Below, one piece after another: positions 10,458 through 19,392 of a stretch of DNA of 64,000 nt (position 1 is the stretch's first letter; every line of letters starts with the position of its first letter). Position numbers and translations under genes: made by a program. Below the pieces are notes generated by a model, which made no database searches, was not told the origin of the DNA, and saw only the letters and a list, made by a program, of their open reading frames with translations. Source of the DNA: an uncultured Bacteroidota bacterium (GTDB taxonomy: Bacteria; Bacteroidota; Bacteroidia; Chitinophagales; Chitinophagaceae); assembly GCA_903824665.1 (NCBI GenBank), contig CAIJXT010000006.1, positions 124,001 to 188,000 on the forward strand, read 5' to 3'.

Positions 10458-11690
10458 TCACACCAATATACCGGCAATAGCTGCAGAAAGATAAGATGCC
10501 AGTGTGCCGCAAAGCAACGCTCTCATGGCCAGTTTGGCAAGATCGGTTCGGCGCTCAGGGGCCAGTGCACCAATACCACCTATCTGCATGCCCACACTGG
10601 CAAAATTGGCAAAACCACAGATGGCAATCGTAATGATCGTAAGTCCTTTGGGAGTGACAGCATTAACAGTGTGAGAAGTCAGATTTTTGAACGCAACAAA
10701 TTCGTTAATAGTGAGCTTCTGGCCCAGCAATGTTGCCGCACTGCTTATGTCGGCAGTAGGCACACCCAAAGCCCAGGCAAAAGGATAAAACAACTTGCTG
10801 AAAATCATATCCAGCGAAAGACCTGCATATACATGACCCAGCATCCAGTTGAGCATTGCGATCAGCGAAATAAAACCAATGAGCATTGCAATGACATTCA
10901 TTGAGATCTTAAAGCCGTCAGATGCTCCATGTGTTATCGCATCTATCAAATTGGTGTAGCTGCTTTTTACATCCAGCTTCACTTTGCCCATGGTAGGCGA
11001 TTCTTCGGTCTCCGGAAACACAATCTTCGATATCACCAGTGCACCGGGTGCCGCCATCAGGCTGGCGGCGATCAGATAGTCGGCACGTGCGCCCATATTA
11101 GCATACACTATCAATATGCCACCGGCTATGCAGGCAAGGCTTCCACTCATTGACGCCAGCAGTTCACTCTTGGTCATTGTGGGCAGGTAGGCTCTGATCA
11201 TCACCTGCGCCTCTATCTGCCCTACAAATGCACTTGCCACATTACTCAGGGCCTCGGCTCCACTTACCCGCATTATGGTGTTCATCGCCTTTGCCACCAT
11301 AGACACCAGAAACTGCATCACCTGTAGGTGGTACAAAATAGCCACCAGTACACACACCAGTATGATAGTAGCTGTAATATTGAACGCGAAAACAAAAGCC
11401 GGCTGCATGCCATAGTTAACTACCTGACCGGTATGATCGTAGGTACCAATCCCCGAATATACAAATGCAGCACCTTCTCTGGCAAAGCCTTCGAGCTTCT
11501 GCATCCCTTTGCCCAACACCTGAAAAAACTGGTTAACGATCGGCACCTTCAGCACCAGCACGGCTATCGCTACCTGTAACAGCAACCCGCTCACCACCAG
11601 TCGTAAATTGATACGCCTCTTATTATTGGAAAACAAAAATGCAATACCCAATATCAGGACAATGCCAATCAGACCCGTAAATCGTTCCAT
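10458..11690 (-). CDS. nupC: Concentrative nucleoside transporter, NupC/CNT family
   Basis: This inner-membrane symporter takes up nucleosides using a proton or sodium gradient. At 410 aa it has the usual CNT length, with about ten hydrophobic segments and family signatures such as GQIEAQVMIRAYL, SGSLACIAGG and the C-terminal FANFASVGMQIGGIGALAPERR. The gene lies downstream of a set of secreted nuclease-type genes on the same strand and may take up the nucleosides they release. The link is inference; the family call is firm. The ATG at 11690 is the only good start. Confidence 0.93.
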   Translation of the reverse strand: MERFTGLIGIVLILGIAFLFSNNKRRINLRLVVSGLLLQVAIAVLVLKVPIVNQFFQVLGKGMQKLEGFAREGAAFVYSGIGTYDHTGQVVNYGMQPAFVFAFNITATIILVCVLVAILYHLQVMQFLVSMVAKAMNTIMRVSGAEALSNVASAFVGQIEAQVMIRAYLPTMTKSELLASMSGSLACIAGGILIVYANMGARADYLIAASLMAAPGALVISKIVFPETEESPTMGKVKLDVKSSYTNLIDAITHGASDGFKISMNVIAMLIGFISLIAMLNWMLGHVYAGLSLDMIFSKLFYPFAWALGVPTADISSAATLLGQKLTINEFVAFKNLTSHTVNAVTPKGLTIITIAICGFANFASVGMQIGGIGALAPERRTDLAKLAMRALLCGTLASYLSAAIAGILV

Positions 11691-11811
11691 TATTATAATG
11701 AATTACCAATGATCAAAAGCGCTGCTTCCTGCGTCGCTTATTATGAAAGTACAAGTATAACAATATCTGCCCGAAAAGAAATGAAAACGATCTGTGTATT
11801 TCGCTTGGAGC

Positions 11812-13239
11812 TTAGTAAACCGAAACGGTACGTACCAGCGGTCGGTGACCATCTGGTAAAGGAACTGATACAAAATAAATACCCGGACAGGGCACAGCCA
11901 CCCTGCTATGAACGGCACCACCATGCGTGTTCATAACCTCTGTATACACAGTAACACCGGTACTGTTTAAAACCCTGACTCCGGCATAGCCGAAACTGCC
12001 TGTTGAAAACTGAATATCAATCACCCCTTCTGAAACCCCTACCCTCAGATTGTCACCTGCCAGTGGCACACCCGGCCCATTGATACCAGTATTACACCCA
12101 CCTACTGCGGCAAGGGTGCCACTCATGGATTCATAATCCTTCTTGAATGCCTGATAGTAGATATTTGCGGCCACCGGGCTATGAATGATCAGGGTATTCT
12201 CATCATTGCTGGTATTGGCACTTGCTGTCCAGTTGTGCGATCCGGTAAGCACCAGCGGATCTGCACAGGTATCCGACGGATCTACGATCAGCATCTTACT
12301 GTGGTAAAGGTCTGACCCGCCAAGTACTTTTAATCTGGCACCTAATGCAGTTGACAATGTTGCATATTCAGACCCTGTTACAGATACCGTATACTCATCT
12401 ACAATACCCGCTGCATAAACGCCAATGCCACTTTTTGCTGCTATGGCGTCTGCGTCACCATCGTCGGTAAATGTATACATCCCAAAGTAGAGGTCTTTAT
12501 CTGCAGTATTTATTGCAGCCTGTATTTGCGCATTCGTACCGTCTGCCGGACTGAAATACACCTGTACTACCCGGCCCTCAACCACAAAACTATGCGCACC
12601 ACCGTCAGTCTTAAACTGACCAAATTTCGACAATGTCATATTCGGTGCAATGCCGGTATCGCCCCACATCTGGTTGAAATGGGCCCTGTAAGCCATTGCC
12701 AATGGCTTATCCTGAATGATCACTACGTTGTTGTAATCGTTATTAAATTGTTGGGTGTTCCAGTTGGCAGAGCCGGTCCAGACAATGGCATCTTCGGGGT
12801 TTGCAGAAAGCGCATCCACAACCATAAATTTGTTGTGCATGATGGTGTAGTCAGATGTGGTGGGACTTGCCAGTCTATTGATCGCAGTGTTGAGCAACGG
12901 CACACCCGAATTCGATTGCCCACCATCATATATCCACCGGATACGTACTCCTCTGGCCAGCGCATTGTTCACGGCAACAGCTATTGCCGGCCCCACAGGT
13001 GCTGTGGCAGTGAAATTATAAACTGCGATATCAAGCGTATACCTGGCACGGTTAATATATGCAATCAGTGTATCGCCAAGACTATTGTTGAGGTATACAG
13101 CGTTCGTTCCTGTTGACACACTGTTGTCTACGGGCTTATTGAAATAAAACTTTATTTTTTCTCCCGCTGTCGCCTCGCTGTAACACAAAATACAAACGAA
13201 AACAGCGACGAGACTCCGGAGGGTTGGTTTTTCAAACAT
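11812..13239 (-). CDS. Secreted phospholipase D-like (nuclease-type) protein with T9SS tail
   Basis: The signal peptide ends near residue 26 (SEATAG). Two PLD-type HKD motifs are intact: HNKFMVVD with the downstream GSANW, and HSKMLIVD with GSHNW. The compact two-HKD architecture is that of bacterial PLD-fold nucleases or phosphodiesterases, so nucleic acid is a likely substrate, with phospholipid as the alternative. The last 70 residues (LRVGVSEGVIDIQF ... GIYFVSVPLPDG) look like a T9SS sorting domain, so the protein is probably placed on the cell surface. The ATG at 13239 was chosen over the GTG two codons upstream. A hairpin terminator ends only 9 bases upstream of the start. Confidence 0.88.
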   Translation of the reverse strand: MFEKPTLRSLVAVFVCILCYSEATAGEKIKFYFNKPVDNSVSTGTNAVYLNNSLGDTLIAYINRARYTLDIAVYNFTATAPVGPAIAVAVNNALARGVRIRWIYDGGQSNSGVPLLNTAINRLASPTTSDYTIMHNKFMVVDALSANPEDAIVWTGSANWNTQQFNNDYNNVVIIQDKPLAMAYRAHFNQMWGDTGIAPNMTLSKFGQFKTDGGAHSFVVEGRVVQVYFSPADGTNAQIQAAINTADKDLYFGMYTFTDDGDADAIAAKSGIGVYAAGIVDEYTVSVTGSEYATLSTALGARLKVLGGSDLYHSKMLIVDPSDTCADPLVLTGSHNWTASANTSNDENTLIIHSPVAANIYYQAFKKDYESMSGTLAAVGGCNTGINGPGVPLAGDNLRVGVSEGVIDIQFSTGSFGYAGVRVLNSTGVTVYTEVMNTHGGAVHSRVAVPCPGIYFVSVPLPDGHRPLVRTVSVY

Positions 13240-13248
13240 GGTCACAAC

Positions 13249-13280
13249 AAAAAATGGCTACTGTAATAGTAGCCATTTTT
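13249..13280 (-). terminator. Hairpin terminator between two T9SS-cargo genes
   Basis: AAAAAATGGCTAC (13249-13261) pairs with GTAGCCATTTTT (13269-13280) over a 7-base loop, with T tracts in either direction. It follows the stop of the 13306-14316 gene and lies just before the start of the PLD-like gene. Confidence 0.8.
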
Positions 13281-13305
13281 GTCGAATTATTTGGTGTTAT
13301 CAGAA

Positions 13306-14316
13306 TTACTGTACAATCACTTTCACAACGCCTGATGTAAGACCATTTGTAATTTTTGCAATGTACATACCCGGAGTCAGGTTAGCATTTACTGTTGCAG
13401 TGTTTTCGCCTGATTTTGCAATAACATTTTCTGAATGGATTTTACGACCGGTCATGTCGAAAAGATTCAGTGTATAGTTGCCAGCTTCTGATGCTGTATA
13501 AGCCAGCTGAACCGAAGATGAGTTTCCGATACCTACCTGTGTAAGGTTTGTAGACTGTACAGCTGTTTCAGCAACTGAGCTTGAAGAACCACCAGTCCAT
13601 GTCAGGTTAAAATCATCAATCGCAGTTGATGCGCGGTTGCCGCTGCCTGTAGACACCTCAAGTGTCACAATGCGAATGTATACATTAGAAGACTTGTTGT
13701 CCAACGCAGAGCCAAAGTTTACAGTAACGTTTGTGTTGCTGAATGTATTGTTTCCTGTCACCAACGATGCTGGTACAGTGGTAGCTGCGGTGAAGGATGT
13801 AGGAGTTCCGATTGCGTAATCAACCAGCCACTTTGTAGTACGTGGGCTTGATGTGTCAAGTGACTGCAATTTGAATGCAAGATTGAAACCGGTCATACCT
13901 GTTGTGTTGGCAATGACAAATACGAATGCAGCACCTGAATCCAGATTTGGATTGGTAGCATTTGTTTTAGATACCTGGCGAACACCAACAGCACGGTCTG
14001 TTGCAGCCTGCTGTGCGGTACATGCTGTTCCTTCAGTACACACATTTGCAGATGCATAGTTCTTATATCCGCCGCTGGATACGTTGTTAGAACCACAGGT
14101 CGTATCTCTGAAAATACCAGTTGTAGATGAAGACGCCAATGATTTAAGATCACCAATACTTGTAGTAGACGATGCTGCATACAGACGCCATCCGGTTGGC
14201 AAACCAGCGCCAATGCCATTAAAATTCTGTGTATAGCTGGTTCCGGTAAGGGTAACCTGTGCCATAGCACTCAGGGAAAAACACACCAGTGCAGGGAAAA
14301 GTAGTAATTTCTTCAT
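13306..14316 (-). CDS. T9SS-exported protein of unknown function, 336 aa
   Basis: A clean signal peptide (ending SAMAQ) is followed by a 240-residue domain that I do not recognise. It opens with a QNFNGIGAGLPTGW segment and contains a cysteine-bearing stretch (TTCGSNNVSSGGYK, ANVCTEGTAC). The pattern of short strands resembles a jelly-roll or lectin-like binding domain. The C-terminal 75 residues (YTLNLFDMTGRKIHS ... GMYIAKITNG) are a type A T9SS sorting domain. The gene stands between the PLD-like gene and the DUF5689/TonB receptor pair, so a role in binding or degrading the same substrate is plausible but unproven. Confidence 0.85.
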   Translation of the reverse strand: MKKLLLFPALVCFSLSAMAQVTLTGTSYTQNFNGIGAGLPTGWRLYAASSTTSIGDLKSLASSSTTGIFRDTTCGSNNVSSGGYKNYASANVCTEGTACTAQQAATDRAVGVRQVSKTNATNPNLDSGAAFVFVIANTTGMTGFNLAFKLQSLDTSSPRTTKWLVDYAIGTPTSFTAATTVPASLVTGNNTFSNTNVTVNFGSALDNKSSNVYIRIVTLEVSTGSGNRASTAIDDFNLTWTGGSSSSVAETAVQSTNLTQVGIGNSSSVQLAYTASEAGNYTLNLFDMTGRKIHSENVIAKSGENTATVNANLTPGMYIAKITNGLTSGVVKVIVQ

Positions 14317-14348
14317 CTTATTTATTGTTTTAGTTTTAAAATATTATG

Positions 14349-14356
14349 CAAAAGTA
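14349..14356 (-). promoter_or_regulatory. -7 element upstream of the 14316 start
   Basis: On the minus strand this reads TACTTTTG, a full TAnnTTTG match, about 33 bases upstream of the start codon. The -33 element is weak (one mismatch at a 19-base spacing). Confidence 0.5.
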
Positions 14357-14404
14357 GAAAATAATGTTTAAAAATCAGGGTTAAATCAAGATTAATTCGA
14401 TGGA

Positions 14405-15229
14405 TTATGGGCACCTTGGTTTTGTAAGCCGCACATCGGTTGTATCTCTGATAAATACCTGAACTGTTGAATAATATTGAGAACAGATAGCATAAATTGT
14501 ACCGTTGCCGGTAGGTGTATTGTATGACTGAAACTGAGAATAGGCACTGTTATACATCACTACATTTGCTGTATGCGCGCAATCTTCTACTGTACGTGAT
14601 GTACCTGAAGCCATGCTCGATGGCAGCGAATACGGCACATTACTCGACGCATTGTTGAACTGAACATCTACCAGCTTGACCAGCGTACTGATGTATTTGT
14701 TCGGATTCGACTTGATATCAATTATTGTCGCTTCAACAGGCTCAATTACATTTGGGTAAGATGCTTTAACTATGTAATCTCCAAACAATCCGGATGGAAT
14801 GGCCGTTGTATTGCCCGCAGAGTCGGCGGAGTATACGATTTCCGGCAAACCTTTGTAGTTAATCAATGTCAGCCCTTTCAGCTTTACATATAGCTTCCTG
14901 CCCACCGGAAAATCTGAATACAAATAAGATTTATCCAAATATAAAATCATTCCTGCCTTAGAAGAATCTTCAATGATAATCTGCTTGTAGAAGTTGCCCG
15001 ACTGGTCATTGGCAACAACTACTCCACTTATTGTGGTATCGCCCAATACCCTCCATTTGCCGGGAGCCATATTCAGGCCCATCTCAGAAAAGGTTTGTAT
15101 TGGTGTTTGTACCGTCAGATTGGGGTCATAAGATGCAGTGCTTGCAGGGCTTTCATAGTCTTTTTTAAGACAGGATACAAAGATCACAGTGGCTGTGAGC
15201 AATAAGATCGAATAACGTAGAAAATGCAT
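14405..15229 (-). CDS. DUF5689 outer-membrane lipoprotein
   Basis: The lipobox (ending FVSC at about residue 20) predicts a lipid-anchored protein. The core, TTISGVVVANDQSGNFYKQI followed by IIEDSSKAGMILYLD, matches the DUF5689 OB-like domain known from Bacteroidota surface lipoproteins. The gene begins 27 bases after the end of the TonB receptor gene on the same strand, so the two are almost surely co-transcribed, as in SusC/SusD-type pairs. DUF5689 has no proven function. An OB-like fold next to nucleases would fit oligonucleotide capture, which is my inference. Confidence 0.88.
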   Translation of the reverse strand: MHFLRYSILLLTATVIFVSCLKKDYESPASTASYDPNLTVQTPIQTFSEMGLNMAPGKWRVLGDTTISGVVVANDQSGNFYKQIIIEDSSKAGMILYLDKSYLYSDFPVGRKLYVKLKGLTLINYKGLPEIVYSADSAGNTTAIPSGLFGDYIVKASYPNVIEPVEATIIDIKSNPNKYISTLVKLVDVQFNNASSNVPYSLPSSMASGTSRTVEDCAHTANVVMYNSAYSQFQSYNTPTGNGTIYAICSQYYSTVQVFIRDTTDVRLTKPRCP

Positions 15230-15256
15230 AAATAACTATTTTTTTGTTGAAAAAAT

Positions 15257-18082
15257 TTAGAATCTCAGGCCAATGGTCAGGTGATAGTTGAGCCCAAAAG
15301 CATAATTGTATTTGTTTGGAAATTTATATGGGTTCTGGTTAGAGAAATCGTAACGCAACTGTTCAAAACCATTGAGTTTGATATCCTGATTGTTGAGCAG
15401 ATTGTTTATACCCAGGTTTACATTCAGTGTTGTTCTTTTATGAAAGCCTTTGTAATATTTCGATATGTCTGTCGACTTACCGATACTTCCATTCAGTACA
15501 AATGCAGACGGCAAACGCTCCTGAAGATAAATATCATTCCAGCGCTTGCTGTTAGAATCAACAAGGTCACCGGCCAGCTGTGTACGCCTGTCCGGATTCA
15601 CTTCCACATAGTTGCGATCCATAAAATTAACATCCAGATTAAAGTACCAGTTCCGATTTGCAGCGTATTTTAATGCCAGTGAATAGATAGATTGTGGTCC
15701 AACTCCCAAATAAAGATTTTTAATATAAACCTCTCTTACAATTGGGGTATTGGCTGGAATGTTGTCCTGGTAAATGGAAACTAATGGGCGGTTTGTGTAA
15801 AACGACTGACCAATAGCTGCTACAACTGTTGCTGTAAGGCGGCTGGTGATCGGTGCTGTTGCAACAAACTCCGTACCTATCGACCGCGTATTTACATTCT
15901 GCATTACATAGTTTACAAACGACTGAAAGTCCGGATCATCGTTCCAGAAACGCTTTATCAGCGTATTACCTGTGACATCAGCTACATATCCTGTAAGCCT
16001 GAAATTTACTTTAGCCATACGCAGCGTGTACCCAGCTTCCATTGTAGCAGTATTATAGGGAGCAATACCATTCAGCGAATAGTCACGTGTACGTGCCGAG
16101 ATAAAAGTAAAATCAATCTTGGGCGCATCTGCAAAATAACCAGCATTAACGTAAACAGCGTTTTTAGCGTTCAATTTGTACGTCACACCTCCCTTTACCT
16201 TACCGGTTGTAAAACTTTTGGTTGTACCCTTGCCGAATGAGTTATCCGGGAAAAGTCCATTGCGCATCAATCCCTCCCTGCTGTAGGCAATACGGGCAAA
16301 TTCACCCGCTACAAAAAAGTCAAATTGATCTGTATTATACAAACCCTGACCCCATACCACTGTATTCAGTGCATTCAGTTTGTAGTCATAACCATATTTG
16401 TCTCCTTTACGCACAAGCCTGTTCGGGTTGTTCAAATCATTTTGCACATAACTGGGCTGGCCAGGGTTCTGCAATGCAGCAAACTGGTTATAATTGACGA
16501 AAAAATCGCCACCCAACAAATCTGTAACTTCCTTATAATAATGATCGCGCTGCTGCACTACCTCCGCACCACCATCTATAGTAAATTCGTCGTTCACAGC
16601 ATACGTAAAATTGGATGTAAACGAGATTTTCCTTTTGTCATCCACCTCATCACGCAATACATATATAGACCTGTTGCCGGTAACATTATTACCTGCAATT
16701 CCATTCACATCATTGATAGTTTGCTTGTTGATGTAGTTGGCGTTATACAGATTGTCCCATTGTACCTGCAGCAGGTCGGGGTTAGATCTGTACATCTCCC
16801 TTAGCGCGTCTGCCGCTGCAGGATTGGGGTTAGTTACACCTACATTATAATAGTACGGGAGATTTCTGTAGTAAGTAGGATTGGGGTTATATCCATTGTA
16901 GAAATCTATGTTCGACCTTCTGAAATGCCCTGCATCTATTCCCAATGCTGTATTCCAGCGCAGCCGATCACTTGGTTTGTAGGTGTAGTTGGCTATTACC
17001 TGTGGCTGAAACACATCGTTCACCAATGCCGACCGCTTCTTGCCGTTCTGATAACCCCATGCTGCATTATAATAATGATTGTCCAGCATATCAAATACTT
17101 CTCCTATTTCAGATGTTGCTCTTCCTCTCTTTTGTGGTGCACCAAATGCGGTCAGGTTGAGCTGTCCTTTTTTAGTAACCTTGCTCACTGCACCATAAAA
17201 AGAATACGCATCATAAAAAGTGCCGGGTATATAACCTTCATCAGCCCAGCGTCTGGATCCGGAAACAGAATACGCCCAGCCATTTTTATTCACGCCACTG
17301 CTGTGTGTAGCCATTACCCTGTTACGGATATTGCCATTGCTCAATTGGTACGATACGCTGGTGCCTTTCCGCTGATCTGCGGCAGTAGCATTCATATAGG
17401 TAGACCCCTTAACTGAGCCAAACGAATACTCCGAAGGCATCAGTCCATATGTGATTGTACGATTGCGCATTACATCATTCAGACCGCCTATCAACGAGAA
17501 AGATGCAAATCCGGTTTCAAGATCTTCCAACGGAATACCATTAATAGTTACATCGGAGTTGTCATATCCGCGCGGTCTGAAACGGTAAGGACCAAATACA
17601 ACAGCTGCCGTAAACAGGAAAGGATCCTGATTGGCCACATAAAAGCCCGAAGAGCTTTGCGACGCAGCGCTTGCGTTTTCGTCTTCCTGACCAGAATTAT
17701 CATCTAGTGTAATGGTCGGTATATCACCTTTATCAATAGCAGATTGATCAGAAAAAACTACAGGCACATTACCCAGATCAGTAGTATTCCCTTCGGTAAC
17801 AGTCACATTGATGGTATCAGTCAAAATACCTTCGCCAGAAACGATTATCAGCTGATTACCCGACGGAACACCTGAAACCAAGAAAGAGCCATCAACACCA
17901 GACCTTGCAAACCGGTCAGAACCGGCTACGGTAATAGAGATTCCGGGTACCGGTTGCCGGCTGGCATCGTTAAAAATCTGTCCTTTAACAGTGCCACCAT
18001 TACCAATCTGTGCAATTGAATGCACCGATAGGAGTAAAATAAAGGCCAGTAAAATAAATCCGGGAGTGTAAGAAAAACGCAT
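15257..18082 (-). CDS. TonB-dependent outer-membrane receptor with carboxypeptidase-like N-terminal domain
   Basis: A signal peptide ends near residue 25 and is followed by a carboxypeptidase-regulatory-like beta-sandwich (GTVKGQIFNDASRQPVPGIS), then a linker with acidic and Ser-rich residues. A plug segment follows (RFRPRGYDNSDVTINGIPLE), and then a long beta-barrel ending in Phe (NYHLTIGLRF). At 941 aa it is normal for the family. It is the first gene of a minus-strand operon with the DUF5689 lipoprotein and is divergent from the EEP nuclease gene. The substrate is not readable from sequence; the neighbours suggest oligonucleotides. Confidence 0.93.
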   Translation of the reverse strand: MRFSYTPGFILLAFILLLSVHSIAQIGNGGTVKGQIFNDASRQPVPGISITVAGSDRFARSGVDGSFLVSGVPSGNQLIIVSGEGILTDTINVTVTEGNTTDLGNVPVVFSDQSAIDKGDIPTITLDDNSGQEDENASAASQSSSGFYVANQDPFLFTAAVVFGPYRFRPRGYDNSDVTINGIPLEDLETGFASFSLIGGLNDVMRNRTITYGLMPSEYSFGSVKGSTYMNATAADQRKGTSVSYQLSNGNIRNRVMATHSSGVNKNGWAYSVSGSRRWADEGYIPGTFYDAYSFYGAVSKVTKKGQLNLTAFGAPQKRGRATSEIGEVFDMLDNHYYNAAWGYQNGKKRSALVNDVFQPQVIANYTYKPSDRLRWNTALGIDAGHFRRSNIDFYNGYNPNPTYYRNLPYYYNVGVTNPNPAAADALREMYRSNPDLLQVQWDNLYNANYINKQTINDVNGIAGNNVTGNRSIYVLRDEVDDKRKISFTSNFTYAVNDEFTIDGGAEVVQQRDHYYKEVTDLLGGDFFVNYNQFAALQNPGQPSYVQNDLNNPNRLVRKGDKYGYDYKLNALNTVVWGQGLYNTDQFDFFVAGEFARIAYSREGLMRNGLFPDNSFGKGTTKSFTTGKVKGGVTYKLNAKNAVYVNAGYFADAPKIDFTFISARTRDYSLNGIAPYNTATMEAGYTLRMAKVNFRLTGYVADVTGNTLIKRFWNDDPDFQSFVNYVMQNVNTRSIGTEFVATAPITSRLTATVVAAIGQSFYTNRPLVSIYQDNIPANTPIVREVYIKNLYLGVGPQSIYSLALKYAANRNWYFNLDVNFMDRNYVEVNPDRRTQLAGDLVDSNSKRWNDIYLQERLPSAFVLNGSIGKSTDISKYYKGFHKRTTLNVNLGINNLLNNQDIKLNGFEQLRYDFSNQNPYKFPNKYNYAFGLNYHLTIGLRF

Positions 18083-18101
18083 TTATAAGTGTTTCAGGGG
18101 G

Positions 18102-18109
18102 CGAAAGTA
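18102..18109 (-). promoter_or_regulatory. Possible -7 element of the TonB receptor operon
   Basis: On the minus strand this reads TACTTTCG, one mismatch from TAnnTTTG, 20 bases upstream of the start codon. No clear -33 element is seen. Confidence 0.35.
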
Positions 18110-18273
18110 CGATTTAACGTTATCGTGTTAAAGAAAACATCGCAAATTTTGCAGAAATGACATTAAGTTAACCTTAAAAGAGCGTTTGGCGGTACCCCAG
18201 CTACCTATCGTTTTGATACATTTTCTTATTGTTATATCGCGAGGCACTTTCTGTCAACTCCTGATTATATTAT

Positions 18274-18281
18274 TACCTTTG
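18274..18281 (+). promoter_or_regulatory. -7 element of the EEP nuclease gene
   Basis: TACCTTTG, a full TAnnTTTG match, lies 23 bases upstream of the GTG start at 18305. The intergenic region 18083-18304 therefore carries divergent promoters for the import and nuclease genes. Confidence 0.5.
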
Positions 18282-18304
18282 GCGCATACCAATTATCTCA
18301 TAAA

Positions 18305-19345
18305 GTGCAGAATATCATCAAATGTACATTGCTTGCAATACTGCTTCCGCTGCTGTCGCAGGGTCAGAAACAATCAGTAAAAGTAATAGCGATTGGCAGC
18401 TACAACTGCGAAAACCTCTTTGACCCACAGGATGATACCGCCAAAAAAGATGAAGACTTCACACCCGGCGGTGCATATACCTATACCTACGATGTATATA
18501 AAGCAAAGCTGCATAATGTTGCTACTGTAATTCAGCAAATAGGCACCGATGTCACGCCCGATGGTGCTGCCGTGGTAGGTTTGGTAGAAATTGAAAACGA
18601 CAAAGTACTGGCAGAACTGGTGAAACAACCGGAAATAGCCGCACGTCACTACCAATATATCTGGTTTCCAACCTCCGATGAAAGAGGCATCAGTACAGCA
18701 ATGCTGTACAATCCCAAGTATATGAAGTTGCTGACTGCAGAACCACTGCGCGTACCGCTGGAACAGTTGGGACAAACCCGGCCCACCAGAGACATTTTGC
18801 ATGTAACAGGTATTCTGGCTGGCGATACAGTACACTTTCTCGTAAACCACTGGCCATCCAAAAGCGGTGGCGAAGCCGCAACTAATCCGGGAAGAATGCT
18901 CGCTGCCAAAATCAACCGAAAACTGGTTGATTCGCTTTACGCTGTAAACCCCAATACAAAAATCATGCTCATGGGCGATTTTAACGACGACCCCACTGCC
19001 GACGCCTTTGAAAATGTATTGGAAACAGAAGAAGACATCACCCGCCTGAAAGATAAAGGTCTGTATAACCCCTGGACAAAGATGTACAAAAAGGGAATGG
19101 GCACAGAGAGTTTCCGCGGTACATGGCACCTGATCGATCAGATTATCATTAGTACGTCCCTGATCCAAAACAAGAATAACCGCTGGAAGTATTACAAACC
19201 AGAAATATTCAACAAAGATTTCCTGATCAACAAAATGGGTAAAGACAAGGGCCTTCCTCACCGCTCATTTACGATTGCCCAGGTTTGGGACAATGGCTAC
19301 AGCGACCACTTCCCGGTGCTGGTATATCTTGTTTCTGACAAATAA
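18305..19345 (+). CDS. Exported endonuclease/exonuclease/phosphatase (EEP) family enzyme
   Basis: This is a metal-dependent phosphodiesterase of the DNase I-like fold. A signal peptide (ending LSQGQ) sends it to the periplasm or outside, and no lipobox or sorting domain is present. The active-site motifs are in order: YNCENLF (Asn), GLVEIEND (Glu), VNHWPSKSGGE, MGDFNDDP (Asp/Asn) and YSDHFPV (Asp/His). The start is GTG, since no ATG lies before the signal sequence. The next gene, endonuclease I, starts 47 bases downstream. The EEP fold also includes phosphatases, so nuclease activity is probable, not proven. Confidence 0.9.
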   Translation: MQNIIKCTLLAILLPLLSQGQKQSVKVIAIGSYNCENLFDPQDDTAKKDEDFTPGGAYTYTYDVYKAKLHNVATVIQQIGTDVTPDGAAVVGLVEIENDKVLAELVKQPEIAARHYQYIWFPTSDERGISTAMLYNPKYMKLLTAEPLRVPLEQLGQTRPTRDILHVTGILAGDTVHFLVNHWPSKSGGEAATNPGRMLAAKINRKLVDSLYAVNPNTKIMLMGDFNDDPTADAFENVLETEEDITRLKDKGLYNPWTKMYKKGMGTESFRGTWHLIDQIIISTSLIQNKNNRWKYYKPEIFNKDFLINKMGKDKGLPHRSFTIAQVWDNGYSDHFPVLVYLVSDK

Positions 19346-19360
19346 ATGCGAAAGTCAGCT

Positions 19361-19368
19361 TACATTTG
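19361..19368 (+). promoter_or_regulatory. -7 element before the endonuclease I gene
   Basis: TACATTTG matches TAnnTTTG and lies 15 bases after the EEP gene stop and 24 bases before the ATG at 19393. No good -33 is visible, so read-through from the EEP gene may also contribute. Confidence 0.4.
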
Positions 19369-19392
19369 CAGCTTACCGCTAAAACCAAGCTA

